DNA of 7,084 nucleotides from JBHIER01 sp046760705 [NCBI: bacterium]. Lineage in GTDB: Bacteria; JBHIER01; G020348925. Positions 1 to 6,314 of the stretch are shown here, one piece after another; position 1 is the first letter of the stretch, and each line of letters starts with the position of its first letter. Where the stretch lies: assembly GCA_046760705.1 (NCBI GenBank), contig JBHIER010000177.1, positions 1 through 7,084 of the forward strand, given 5' to 3'. Made by a program: the position numbers and the translations under genes. Under the pieces are notes generated by a model, which saw only the letters and a program-made list of their open reading frames with translations, was not told where the DNA came from and did not search any database.

Positions 1-108
1 AAAAGTACTCGCAATAGCTGGCGTCTGGGAATCAGGAAAAGTACTCGCAATAGCTGGCGTCTGAGAGCCAGGAAAAGTACTCGCAATAGCTGGCGTCTGG
101 AGAACAGG
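1..108. repeat. Three tandem copies of a 36-bp direct repeat
   Basis: Three head-to-tail units lie at 1-36, 37-72 and 73-108. Each begins with an identical 27-bp core (first bases AAAAGTACTCGCAATAGC, ending GGCGTCTG) followed by a 9-bp variable tail ending in AGG. In the second unit CTGGC and GCCAG can form a 5-bp stem; in the other two the stem is weaker. The array starts at the window edge, so it may continue to the left. It lies just after dnaG, where rpoD would be expected to follow. Because 36 is a multiple of three, several frames stay open through it, including a minus frame from an ATG at 123 with a 12-residue period, but no ribosome binding site or known protein supports coding. Function unknown. 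Confidence 0.9.
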
Positions 109-143
109 GGGCTGTGTCAGCATTGGGCACAATGCTCGAAAAG

Positions 144-167
144 AGCCAGACGTATTCGTAATAGGCT
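144..167 (-). other. Weak hairpin at the dnaG stop codon, possible decayed repeat copy
   Basis: AGCC (144-147) pairs with GGCT (164-167), and inside it TATT (153-156) pairs with AATA (160-163). On the minus strand the stem directly follows the dnaG stop and is followed by CTTTT, so it is at best a poor terminator. The stretch GTATTCGTAATAG also resembles GTACTCGCAATAG of the tandem repeat at 1-108, with two differences, so it may be a decayed fourth copy. Both readings are tentative. Confidence 0.3.
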
Positions 168-1967
168 TCACCCCAGGGAGCCGGTGGCTCCCTTCTTCAG
201 ACGCTCCTTCAATCGACACAACTCCTGAAACCGGGCCGTCAGCTTCACCACCACCTCCTCCTCCCTGTCCTTTTGGGCCTTTTCCAGCGCCTCCCGCACC
301 TGCTTCAACTCTCTTGAAACCCGGACTTTCTTCATGAATGAGAGGTAGTCGCGGAAGAGGCGCTCTCCCTCCTCGCCTGGCCCCTCTTGCACCGAAAGGA
401 GTGAAACCAGGCTCTTAGCCCCAGGGCGGTTCAGCCGATCGATGATGAGGGCCGGATCGAGGGATTGATCATTCCCCCCCAGTTGGAAGAGGACCGTAGC
501 CATCTCCCGGGTGTCGGGGTTACAGAAATCATCGGGGGCAAGCTCCTCCATCGCCCACCTCAGAAAGCGGTGCTCGGCCATCATCAGCCGCAGCAGTCCG
601 TGCTCGGCGGCCTGGGTGGACGGCTCTTCGATCTCCACCTTCGTCTCCCTTAAAGTTGCACCTCGAGGCCTCCTGGCCCTGTCCACAGAGTGCTGAATCA
701 CCCGCTCATCCAGGGAGAGCTTCTCAGAGACCCGCTTGATCCAGAGGCTCCGTTTCACCTCATCTTTTATCTTAGCCAAGGCTTCCACGACGGTCTCCAC
801 CGCTTGCGCCATCCCCTCTACGGTGGCCAGGTCGTGGGTCTCCCCTATCTTTTTGAGAACGAAATCGACGAAGGAATCGGCCCCATCAAAGAGGCCGATC
901 AACGGTGCTTTCCCCTTCTCCCGGACAAAGCTGTCAGGGTCGGTCCCGGCCGGCAGAGAGACGATATGCACATCCAGCCCATTGTCCAGCAGCGTCTCCA
1001 CACCCCGCAGGGCAGCCTGTGCACCGGCCGTATCGGCATCAAAGAGGAGCAACGCATTTCTGGTGTATCGGCCAATCAGCCTGGCTTGGTCAGAGGTGAA
1101 GGCCGTCCCTGAGGAAGCCACCACGTTCTCAATACCGGCCTGAGAGAGACTGATCACGTCGGTGTATCCCTCCACGACGACAACGCGGTCGGCCTGGCGA
1201 ATTGAGCCTCTGGCCTGAAAGAGCCCGTAGAGCATCTTCCCTTTGTTATAGATGGGCGTCTCCGGGGAGTTGAGGTATTTGGGCTGATCTTGGCTCTCGG
1301 AGAGGAGGCGACCGCCGAAACCGACGACCTTCCCCGTGAGATTCACGATGGGAAAGACCACTCTGTCTCGAAAGCGGTCATAGTAGCCTCCCCCCTTCTC
1401 CCGGGACACGGCCAGTCCGGCCCTTTGCAGGAGGTCAGGCGAAAGGGACTTCTTCTGAGCTTCGTCCAGCAGGTTGCTCCAGCCCGGCGGTGCGTAGCCC
1501 AAATGGAACGCCTCGATAGTCTGGTCCGAAAGGCCCCTCTCCTTCAGATACTGCAAAGCTCTGGCACCCTGCTCCGTTTCCAGGAGTACCCGGCGATAGT
1601 AGTCGGCGGCGAACTGGTTGGCGTGGAAGAGGGCATCGTTTTCTGCCCTCTGTTTCGAGTCGATGCCCTTTTGCGGAAGAGTGACGTTGGCCCGTTTGGC
1701 CAGGTATGTGAGCGCCTCCCAGAAGCCCAGCTTCTCGTATTCCATGAGGAACGTGAATGCGTTCCCCCCCACCCCACACCCGAAGCAGTGGTAAATCTGC
1801 CGTTCAGGGTTGACGCTGAACGACGGTGTCTTCTCGGGATGGAAGGGGCAGAGACCAAAGAAGTTCTTGCCCCGCTTCTTCAAGGGGACGAAATCGGAGA
1901 CCAGATCGACAATGTCCGTCCGACTCCGCACCTCGTCAATGATCTCGTTGGGAATGCGATATGCCAT
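168..1967 (-). CDS. dnaG: DNA primase DnaG
   Basis: DnaG makes the RNA primers for lagging-strand and restart synthesis, working with the replicative helicase DnaB at the fork. From the start chosen here (MAYRIPNEII) the protein has 599 residues, normal for the family. The N-terminal CHC2 zinc domain has ligands C40, H43, C61 and C64. The catalytic core follows, with the TOPRIM fold showing EGYTD (E266) and the FDAD acidic pair (D310, D312). Residues from about 450 form the less conserved helicase-binding region. An in-frame GTG at 2033 would add 22 residues unlike any primase N-terminus, so ATG at 1967 is preferred, although no good Shine-Dalgarno precedes it. A GGGAGCC/GGCTCCC hairpin (176-192) sits in the last codons without a U-tract. 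It is the last gene in view of the cluster. Confidence 0.97.
   Translation of the reverse strand: MAYRIPNEIIDEVRSRTDIVDLVSDFVPLKKRGKNFFGLCPFHPEKTPSFSVNPERQIYHCFGCGVGGNAFTFLMEYEKLGFWEALTYLAKRANVTLPQKGIDSKQRAENDALFHANQFAADYYRRVLLETEQGARALQYLKERGLSDQTIEAFHLGYAPPGWSNLLDEAQKKSLSPDLLQRAGLAVSREKGGGYYDRFRDRVVFPIVNLTGKVVGFGGRLLSESQDQPKYLNSPETPIYNKGKMLYGLFQARGSIRQADRVVVVEGYTDVISLSQAGIENVVASSGTAFTSDQARLIGRYTRNALLLFDADTAGAQAALRGVETLLDNGLDVHIVSLPAGTDPDSFVREKGKAPLIGLFDGADSFVDFVLKKIGETHDLATVEGMAQAVETVVEALAKIKDEVKRSLWIKRVSEKLSLDERVIQHSVDRARRPRGATLRETKVEIEEPSTQAAEHGLLRLMMAEHRFLRWAMEELAPDDFCNPDTREMATVLFQLGGNDQSLDPALIIDRLNRPGAKSLVSLLSVQEGPGEEGERLFRDYLSFMKKVRVSRELKQVREALEKAQKDREEEVVVKLTARFQELCRLKERLKKGATGSLG
176..192. 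other. Perfect 7-bp hairpin in the last codons of dnaG
   Basis: GGGAGCC (176-182) and GGCTCCC (186-192) are separated by three bases. The stem is strong and GC-rich but has no run of U after it on the minus strand, so it is not a standard intrinsic terminator. It could slow ribosomes or polymerase, or protect the 3' end of a processed dnaG message. That role is inference. Confidence 0.6.
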
Positions 1968-2176
1968 TTGAACACAGAGGAGATCTCGGACTACGAGTCC
2001 CGATAGAGCACGGGTTGGGAAAGTCCAAACCACAACCTCTTTTATTTATTGGCCACTGAGACACGGAGCGCACAGAGGTGGACCAGGTCCAAGGTCTAAG
2101 GCCTCCTCAGCTCTGAGATTGGACATTGGATTTTCTCTGAGCCTCTGTGGCGAACAATCCAGGTTAAGACCATCGA
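1968..2176. repeat. mutS2-dnaG spacer built of dispersed-repeat fragments
   Basis: This 209-bp spacer has no gene. GCCACTGAGACACGGAG (from 2052) faces CTCTGAGCCTCTGTGGC (2137-2153) in imperfect inverted orientation. Between them lie TGGACCAGGTCCA (2079-2091, a 6-bp inverted repeat), AGGTCCAAGGTCTAAGG and TTGGACATTGGATT. Fragments of this wording (CACAGAG/CACGGAG, AGGTCTAAGG, TTGGACATTGG) are, from memory, common intergenic repeats in several bacterial phyla; this was not verified. A 5-bp stem GGACT/AGTCC lies at 1988-2000, upstream of dnaG. I see no clear promoter, so whether dnaG is co-transcribed with mutS2 is open. Confidence 0.6.
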
Positions 2177-4546
2177 TCACTTCAACTCCACCACCGTCAC
2201 TCCGGTTCCCCCCTCATCCCAGTCGCCGAACCGTTTGGTTTTCACCCGGGGATGGTCCTCTAAAAAATGGTTGATGCGCTCTCGAAGGGCCCCGGTTCCT
2301 TCGCCGTGGACGATTCGGACGGTACTCAAGCCAGCCACATAGGCATCGTCCAGGTATTTATCGAGAAGATCGCAGGCCTCATCGCCGGTCATCCCTCGCA
2401 CACTGATCTCGTTGGATATGTCCCGCTGGGTATCGTAACTGACCCCGCCTTTCGAATACTGATGGGCCTCCCCCTCTCTCCCCACAGCCCTTAACTGGGA
2501 CAGTGACAGCTCCACTTTGGCCCGGCCCGCCTGTATGAGCACTCTCCGGTTCGAATCGGGCCCACTGAGAACGGTCCCACAGGTGTGGAACGGAGGGATC
2601 CACACCTCCTGGCCGGGCACCACACTCTCCAACCCCTCTTCTCCCTCATCGATCCTGTATCTTTCCAACCCCTCTGTTACCTCCTGGCGGACCTCGGCCA
2701 CCTCCTTCTTTGCTTTCTTGATGATCTCTCTGGTGGCCTGTTGCCTCCGAATTTCGGCCACTGTATTTTCCAAGAGGGCGTTGGCCCTGGTCAGGACTCC
2801 GTCCGCCTGTTCGTAGGCCTCCCGCCGGATCTCCTTGGCCTCTCTCTTGGCCGAGGCCACCTTCTCCTCATATTCAGCCACAAGCCGCTTCAATCGGAGG
2901 TCTCTCTCCTCGGCGCTCCGTCTCTTCTCTTCATACTGTTGGAAACTGCGATTAAGCTCAACGATCAATTCCTCCACCTTTCGCCCTTTCGCCCCGACAA
3001 AGGAGGCGGCCAACGAGGTCAGCTCCGGGTCCATTCCCAACTTATCGGCGATCTGAAAGGCGTAACTGCTCCCGGGGATTCCGGAATGGAACCGGTAGGT
3101 GGGCTGCAGGCTCCGGTGGTCAAACTCCATAGAGCCGTTCTCCATCTCTGGGTGCTGGTGGGCAAAGGCTTTCAGCGCCCCGTGGTGGGTTGTCACCAGG
3201 GTACACCCCCCTTTGGCAGTAAGAATTTGCAAAGCCGCCATCCCCAGGGCCGATCCCTCGTCGGGATCGGTGCCTGCGCCGAGCTCATCGATCAGAACCA
3301 GGCTCTTTTCCTCCGACTCCTCCACGATCCTCTTCAACTGCTGAAGATGGGCCGAAAAGCTGCTCAGGTCGCGCTCGATGGACTGCTGGTCGCCGATATC
3401 GGCAAAGATTCTATCATACACCGCCAACTCGGTCCCGTCACCGGCAGGAACGTGCATCCCGGCCTGGGCCATCAAGGTCAAAAGGCCGACCGTTTTGAGA
3501 GCGACCGTCTTTCCCCCGGCATTGGGCCCTGTGATGACCAGGGTTCGAAATCCGTCGCCCAGTTCCAGGTCAAGGGGAACCACCTTCTCCCTGGCCAGAC
3601 GCTCCCTTCTCATCAAGAGCGGGTGTTTTCCCCCAACGATCCCGATGCGGTTCTGGCGATTGAGGGCCGGTCTGTACCCCTCAAATTCGAGAGACATCCG
3701 CGCCTTGGCGTAAATAAAATCCAGTTCTCCCAACGCATCAGCATCAGCGCTGAGCTCAGCCACGCGCTGGCGCAGCCAGGTGGTCAGACCACTGAGGATC
3801 TTTCTGATCTCTTGTTTCTCCAGAAGTTGAAGCTCGCGCAGTCGGTTATTACCCTCAACCACGGAGAGGGGTTCAATAAAAAGGGTGGCCCCGCTGGCCG
3901 ACTGATCGTGAACCACCCCTTTGACCCGGCTCCGGTACTCGGCTTTGACCGGCAGGACAAACCGCCCCTCCCGAATGGTGATCACCGGTTCCTGGACGAC
4001 GCCCCTCTTCACCAGGTCATTGAGGATTCGGTCCAATGTTTTCCGCAACCGGTTGTGGCCCTGTTTCAGGTCCTGCCGAATTCGGCTCAGAGCTTCGCTG
4101 GCGTTATCGGAAATCTCCCCCCTCTCGTTGAAGACTCTGGTCACTCTCTTCTCAAAGTCTGGAAACGCTTTAACTGGTTCAACAATTTCGCTGAGCAGAA
4201 GGTATTTCTTTCGGCGCTCCTCGACATATTCCTTCACCAATCGCGCTGTTTGCACGGCCCGATTCACAGCCAAAATCTCCGAAGGGTCCAGAACCGTCCC
4301 CTCAATCCCGCACTTTTTGAGAATCGGCCTGATGTCCTCAACGGCCGTCAGAGGAAAGGGATCATCAAACTGCAGCATCGATGTGAGCTCACTCACCTGG
4401 TCAAGCCACAGCTCAATTCGATCCACATCGTTGGTCGGGATCAAACGGCAGGCCAACTCCCGTCCCATTGGGGAAAGGGCAAAGTCGGCCAAAATCTCCC
4501 TGATCTTGTCGAACTCCAAAACCGAACACGTGGCTGCATCGATCAT
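2177..4546 (-). CDS. mutS2: MutS2-family ATPase/endonuclease with Smr domain
   Basis: MutS2 lacks the mismatch-recognition domains of MutS. Known family members suppress homologous recombination or split collided ribosomes (RqcU in Bacillus subtilis). The 789 residues match the usual length. After the core and lever region the ABC-type ATPase shows Walker A GPNAGGKT (340-347), the SSFSAH signature (395-400), Walker B LVLIDE (416-421, D420/E421) and TTHH (452-455). A charged coiled coil covers about 520-630, then a KOW-like segment, then the C-terminal Smr domain (about 712-789) with HGEGTGALR (747-755). The usual Smr LDLRG reads ISVRG (714-718), so its acidic residue is replaced by S715. The ATG is preceded by GGTGA at suitable spacing and lies 15 bp after the cvpA stop, so the two genes are almost certainly co-transcribed. 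Confidence 0.96.
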   Translation of the reverse strand: MIDAATCSVLEFDKIREILADFALSPMGRELACRLIPTNDVDRIELWLDQVSELTSMLQFDDPFPLTAVEDIRPILKKCGIEGTVLDPSEILAVNRAVQTARLVKEYVEERRKKYLLLSEIVEPVKAFPDFEKRVTRVFNERGEISDNASEALSRIRQDLKQGHNRLRKTLDRILNDLVKRGVVQEPVITIREGRFVLPVKAEYRSRVKGVVHDQSASGATLFIEPLSVVEGNNRLRELQLLEKQEIRKILSGLTTWLRQRVAELSADADALGELDFIYAKARMSLEFEGYRPALNRQNRIGIVGGKHPLLMRRERLAREKVVPLDLELGDGFRTLVITGPNAGGKTVALKTVGLLTLMAQAGMHVPAGDGTELAVYDRIFADIGDQQSIERDLSSFSAHLQQLKRIVEESEEKSLVLIDELGAGTDPDEGSALGMAALQILTAKGGCTLVTTHHGALKAFAHQHPEMENGSMEFDHRSLQPTYRFHSGIPGSSYAFQIADKLGMDPELTSLAASFVGAKGRKVEELIVELNRSFQQYEEKRRSAEERDLRLKRLVAEYEEKVASAKREAKEIRREAYEQADGVLTRANALLENTVAEIRRQQATREIIKKAKKEVAEVRQEVTEGLERYRIDEGEEGLESVVPGQEVWIPPFHTCGTVLSGPDSNRRVLIQAGRAKVELSLSQLRAVGREGEAHQYSKGGVSYDTQRDISNEISVRGMTGDEACDLLDKYLDDAYVAGLSTVRIVHGEGTGALRERINHFLEDHPRVKTKRFGDWDEGGTGVTVVELK

Positions 4547-4561
4547 CAGGTCGTCACCTGC

Positions 4562-5164
4562 CTATTCGGCCCTTTTGAGGACACGAAGGACCCTCTGTAC
4601 AGCCTTCTCCTTAAGTTTTTCCGGATCGATTGCGGTATAGACACGCACGCTCTCTTGAAACTCCTGATAGACGGATTTGGCTGCGGGGAAGAGGAACTTC
4701 ATGCGGTTAAAACAGCGGGGGGCTGCCATCTGGACAGACGGGCCTAAGATCGAACGGTCGATGGTCCTGTGCATGTCCCGGGGCCAGGAGAGAAGGGTCA
4801 GCCCCAGAAGAATGAGGCTGGCGATGAGAACGCCCTTCAACAGACCAAAGAATAACCCTCCCAGGTGGTCCAACCACCCCAGGAGGGTTAACCGAACGAG
4901 CTTATGGAAGATTGCACCGACAACTCGAACCGAGAGATAGACGACAACGAAAATAAGCAGAAAGCTGAGGGTGAGGGCCAGCGATGTGGGTACACTCCCC
5001 AGACCTTCAATCATGGCGACCCCGTTGTCCATGTAGACAACGGCGAGCACCAACGCTCCCAGAACGGCCACTAAGCCGAAGATCTCACGAATGACCCCCC
5101 TTCTGACCCCTCGGTAGAGAAAAAAGGCCAAAAACACGATGATTGCCAAGTCCAAAAGATCCAT
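4562..5164 (-). CDS. cvpA: CvpA family inner-membrane protein
   Basis: CvpA-family proteins are small multi-pass inner-membrane proteins. The E. coli member is needed for colicin V production and affects envelope tolerance; the molecular function is unsettled. This one has 200 residues. Hydrophobic segments lie at about 3-17, 28-45, 59-86 and 102-126, with the typical N-terminus (MDLLDLAIIVFLAFFLYRG, then a basic stretch) and the LDHLGGLFFGLLKG motif at about 98-110. The C-terminal 75 residues are hydrophilic and probably cytoplasmic. The start is supported by GAGGAG 8 nt upstream of the ATG. The gene lies directly upstream of mutS2, a pairing seen in many bacteria, and shares its transcript. 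Symbol by family; the exact role here is unknown. Confidence 0.9.
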   Translation of the reverse strand: MDLLDLAIIVFLAFFLYRGVRRGVIREIFGLVAVLGALVLAVVYMDNGVAMIEGLGSVPTSLALTLSFLLIFVVVYLSVRVVGAIFHKLVRLTLLGWLDHLGGLFFGLLKGVLIASLILLGLTLLSWPRDMHRTIDRSILGPSVQMAAPRCFNRMKFLFPAAKSVYQEFQESVRVYTAIDPEKLKEKAVQRVLRVLKRAE

Positions 5165-5338
5165 TCAGAATGCTCCTCAAAGGTCTTGGAACCTTCGTCA
5201 CAAGTTCCCTTCTCATGTCCTCTTTCGCTCTTTATTCTCCACGGGTCAGAAAGTTTTCAACAGCTCCCCGGCCTGCCGACCTTCCCGCAGGGCGAGGTGT
5301 CACCGCCCCCCTTCGGAAGAGAGACTCAAGCTTTTCGC
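5165..5338. other. rpsU-cvpA spacer without a gene
   Basis: This 174-bp spacer has no recognisable gene; in many bacteria yqeY lies near rpsU, but there is no trace of it here. A stem CCTGC (5272-5276)/GCAGG (5287-5291) with a 10-nt loop, and a 5-bp stem GGAAC (5188-5192)/GTTCC (5204-5208) just upstream of cvpA, could act in processing. Neither has a U-tract. An ATG on the minus strand near 5217 opens a frame into cvpA, but nothing supports coding. Confidence 0.6.
5231..5260 (-). promoter_or_regulatory. Possible weak internal sigma70 promoter for cvpA-mutS2
   Basis: Read on the minus strand, TTGAAA (5260-5255; five of six to TTGACA) is followed after 18 bp by AATAAA (5236-5231; four of six to TATAAT). 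Initiation would fall near 5224, about 60 nt before cvpA. It could give cvpA-mutS2 expression independent of rpsU. The match is modest and could be chance. Confidence 0.3.
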
Positions 5339-5536
5339 CTATCTTCTCTGGAGAAATTCTCTTTTTAGAAGTTTTCTCTTGGCCGAGTTGATCTTTCTCT
5401 TTCTGCGTTCACTCGGTTTCTCGAAATGCTGTCGTTTCCGAATCTCAGAGAGAATGCCTTCTTTCATACATGTCTTATTAAACCTCCGCAAAGCTCTCTC
5501 AAAGGATTCGTTCTCCTGCACGCGGACACCCGGCAT
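5339..5536 (-). CDS. rpsU: 30S ribosomal protein S21
   Basis: S21 is a small basic protein of the 30S subunit, located near the anti-Shine-Dalgarno region and needed for efficient initiation in enterobacteria. The 65 residues align by eye with E. coli S21: [19 protein letters not shown] against MPVIKVRENEPFDVALRRF, then a conserved cysteine (C23), [21 protein letters not shown] and a Lys/Arg-rich tail. It is a few residues shorter than the E. coli protein, which is normal variation. A purine-rich stretch AAGGGGGGTG lies upstream of the ATG. It is the first gene of the cluster, placed just behind a good promoter, in keeping with its higher expression than primase in known macromolecular-synthesis operons. 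Confidence 0.96.
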   Translation of the reverse strand: MPGVRVQENESFERALRRFNKTCMKEGILSEIRKRQHFEKPSERRKRKINSAKRKLLKREFLQRR

Positions 5537-5577
5537 CTATCTCAACACCCCCCTTACTCAGATTTTTTGTGATTAAA

Positions 5578-5605
5578 AATATAGCAAAAAATTGGACCGA
5601 TGCAA
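5578..5605 (-). promoter_or_regulatory. Extended -10 sigma70 promoter of the rpsU operon
   Basis: On the minus strand TTGCAT (5605-5600) is followed after 16 bp by TATATT (5583-5578). TGC directly before the -10 forms an extended -10 element (TGn). The spacer is T-rich. Initiation would fall near 5571, giving a short leader of about 35 nt before rpsU. The position immediately upstream of the first gene of the cluster supports it. Confidence 0.65.
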
Positions 5606-5765
5606 GGACTTTTTGTCTCCCCAAAAGGAGCAATAGGTGCCCCAACTTCCGTCAGAGCGGGTTCATTGCCACTTCAGGAGAGAGTGGGTACGCCACAGAG
5701 CGGTCCGATATTGAGGTGGTCATTGGCGTATAGGGACAGCGATGCCCGCCCCTCCGGCTTGGATT

Positions 5766-5906
5766 TTGGGGCAAGGCCCCTCTGGAACTGGCCCCTTTCA
5801 GATGCGCTACGACTGGCGGAGAGAGCAATCGTAGTTGCCCACCTCTGTGTCGGCCCTTTGTGTGGGCGGGGAGGGCGGGCCGACAGGGACGTCCGCCCCT
5901 GCGGAC
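5766..5906. repeat. Dispersed palindromic element, copy A (with G-quadruplex motif)
   Basis: This copy aligns by eye with 6588-6755. Shared blocks include TTGGGG, CTGGCCCC/ACTGGCCCC, CGCTACGAYTGGCGGA, TGTCGGCCCTTTG and CGGCC/GACAGGGACGTCYGCCCC. Its start has a GGGGC/GCCCC stem (5768-5780). The core runs from GTAGTTGC (5831) to GCCCCTGC (5902) and ends in GTCCGC-CCCT-GCGGAC (5891-5906), a perfect 6-bp hairpin. Compared with copies B and C the left arm of the first hairpin is altered, so the TGTCGGCCC arm pairs instead with a downstream arm. Confidence 0.7.
5848..5885 (+). other. 9-bp hairpin whose loop carries a four-tract G-quadruplex motif
   Basis: TGTCGGCCC (5848-5856) and GGGCCGACA (5877-5885) are perfect 9-bp inverted repeats. 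Between and into the right arm run GGG (5864-5866), GGGG (5868-5871), GGG (5873-5875) and GGG (5877-5879), each separated by one base. Such a motif with loops of one nucleotide is expected to form a very stable parallel quadruplex. The last G-tract is also part of the hairpin arm, so the two folds compete. Confidence 0.75.
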
Positions 5907-5933
5907 TTCACAGGTTTTGTTCGTATTAAGGCA

Positions 5934-5996
5934 CGGAGTCCTGAGTCTTGGCTCAGGATAAACTCCGCGGAGTGGGTCTTGGGAACGCTACTCCGC
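5934..5996. repeat. Chain of nested and adjoining hairpins around CGGAGT/ACTCCG
   Basis: CGGAGT (5934-5939) pairs with ACTCCG (5962-5967), enclosing CCTGAG (5940-5945)/CTCAGG (5952-5957). ACTCCGCGGAGT (5962-5973) is a perfect 12-bp palindrome. GCGGAGT (5967-5973) can instead pair with ACTCCGC (5990-5996). The same hexamer therefore occurs four times in alternating orientation, so only some stems can form at once. Confidence 0.75.
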
Positions 5997-6003
5997 AGAC
6001 TTT

Positions 6004-6040
6004 GCCCTGACTTTAGGCTCAGGGCTTCGTAGCTTGCTAC
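6004..6040. repeat. Two consecutive hairpins
   Basis: GCCCTGA (6004-6010) and TCAGGGC (6019-6025) form a perfect 7-bp stem with an 8-nt loop. Three bases later GTAGC (6029-6033) and GCTAC (6036-6040) form a 5-bp stem around TT. No U-tract follows on either strand, so these are not intrinsic terminators. They extend the hairpin chain that starts at 5934. Confidence 0.65.
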
Positions 6041-6058
6041 AAACCCAGTGCTCGGGCA

Positions 6059-6195
6059 GGAGTTGGGCTGCTGCCCCCCCAACCGGTATGGTGAAGCCAA
6101 TGCTGGCGGGAGCCTGCCTGTGCGTGTTCGCCTGTCTGCCGTGCCGGCCTGTCTGCGTGCTACCCACAGGCAGGCACGCAGACAGGTCCAACTCC
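6059..6195. repeat. CCTGYCTG repeat cluster with competing stems
   Basis: GGAGTTGG (6059-6066) and CCAACTCC (6188-6195) bracket the segment. Inside, GCCTGCCTGTG (6112-6122) is a perfect 11-bp inverted repeat of CACAGGCAGGC (6165-6175), and CCTGTCTGCGTGC (6148-6160) is a perfect 13-bp inverted repeat of GCACGCAGACAGG (6174-6186). The two right arms overlap by two bases, and the 6165-6173 stretch lies in the loop of the second stem, so the stems hinder each other. CCTGTCTGC also repeats directly at 6131-6139 and 6148-6156. Confidence 0.75.
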
Positions 6196-6212
6196 CACCA
6201 GAGCCATAGTTT

Positions 6213-6270
6213 TAGGGGCCGAGCTCTGTGTCGGCACTTTGTGAGTGCGGACAGAGACATCCGCCCCTGC
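6213..6270. repeat. Dispersed palindromic element, copy B (short form)
   Basis: The core runs from TAGGGGCC (6213) to GCCCCTGC (6270), with GCCGA/TCGGC and GCGGA/TCCGC hairpins, and the same order of motifs as copies A and C: GGGGCCGA, TGTGTCGGC, TTTGTG, GCGGACAGAGAC, CCGCCCCT. It lacks the G-rich insertion of copy A and the longer middle of copy C. Confidence 0.65.
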
Positions 6271-6314
6271 GGACTGCCTGCCATTAGCCGCACTTTCCAT
6301 GGTGCGCCTTTTTA

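Noticed and set aside
1-108. CRISPR array
   Set aside because: The units abut with only a 9-bp variable tail of similar wording; there are no spacer-length unique sequences and no cas genes.
1-225. Repeat proteins on either strand (plus frame ending at 228 with KSTRNSWRL units; minus frame from ATG 123 with SQTPAIASTF units)
   Set aside because: Open frames follow from a 36-bp period without stops in several frames; the plus frame overlaps the end of dnaG antisense and neither has a ribosome binding site.
1968-2033. 22-residue N-terminal extension of DnaG from GTG at 2033
   Set aside because: The extension does not resemble primase; numbering from ATG 1967 puts the zinc ligands at C40, H43, C61 and C64, exactly as in E. 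coli DnaG.
2585-4747. 720-residue plus-strand open frame opposite mutS2 and cvpA
   Set aside because: It is antisense to two clear gene families, has no recognisable domain, and long antisense frames arise from codon bias.
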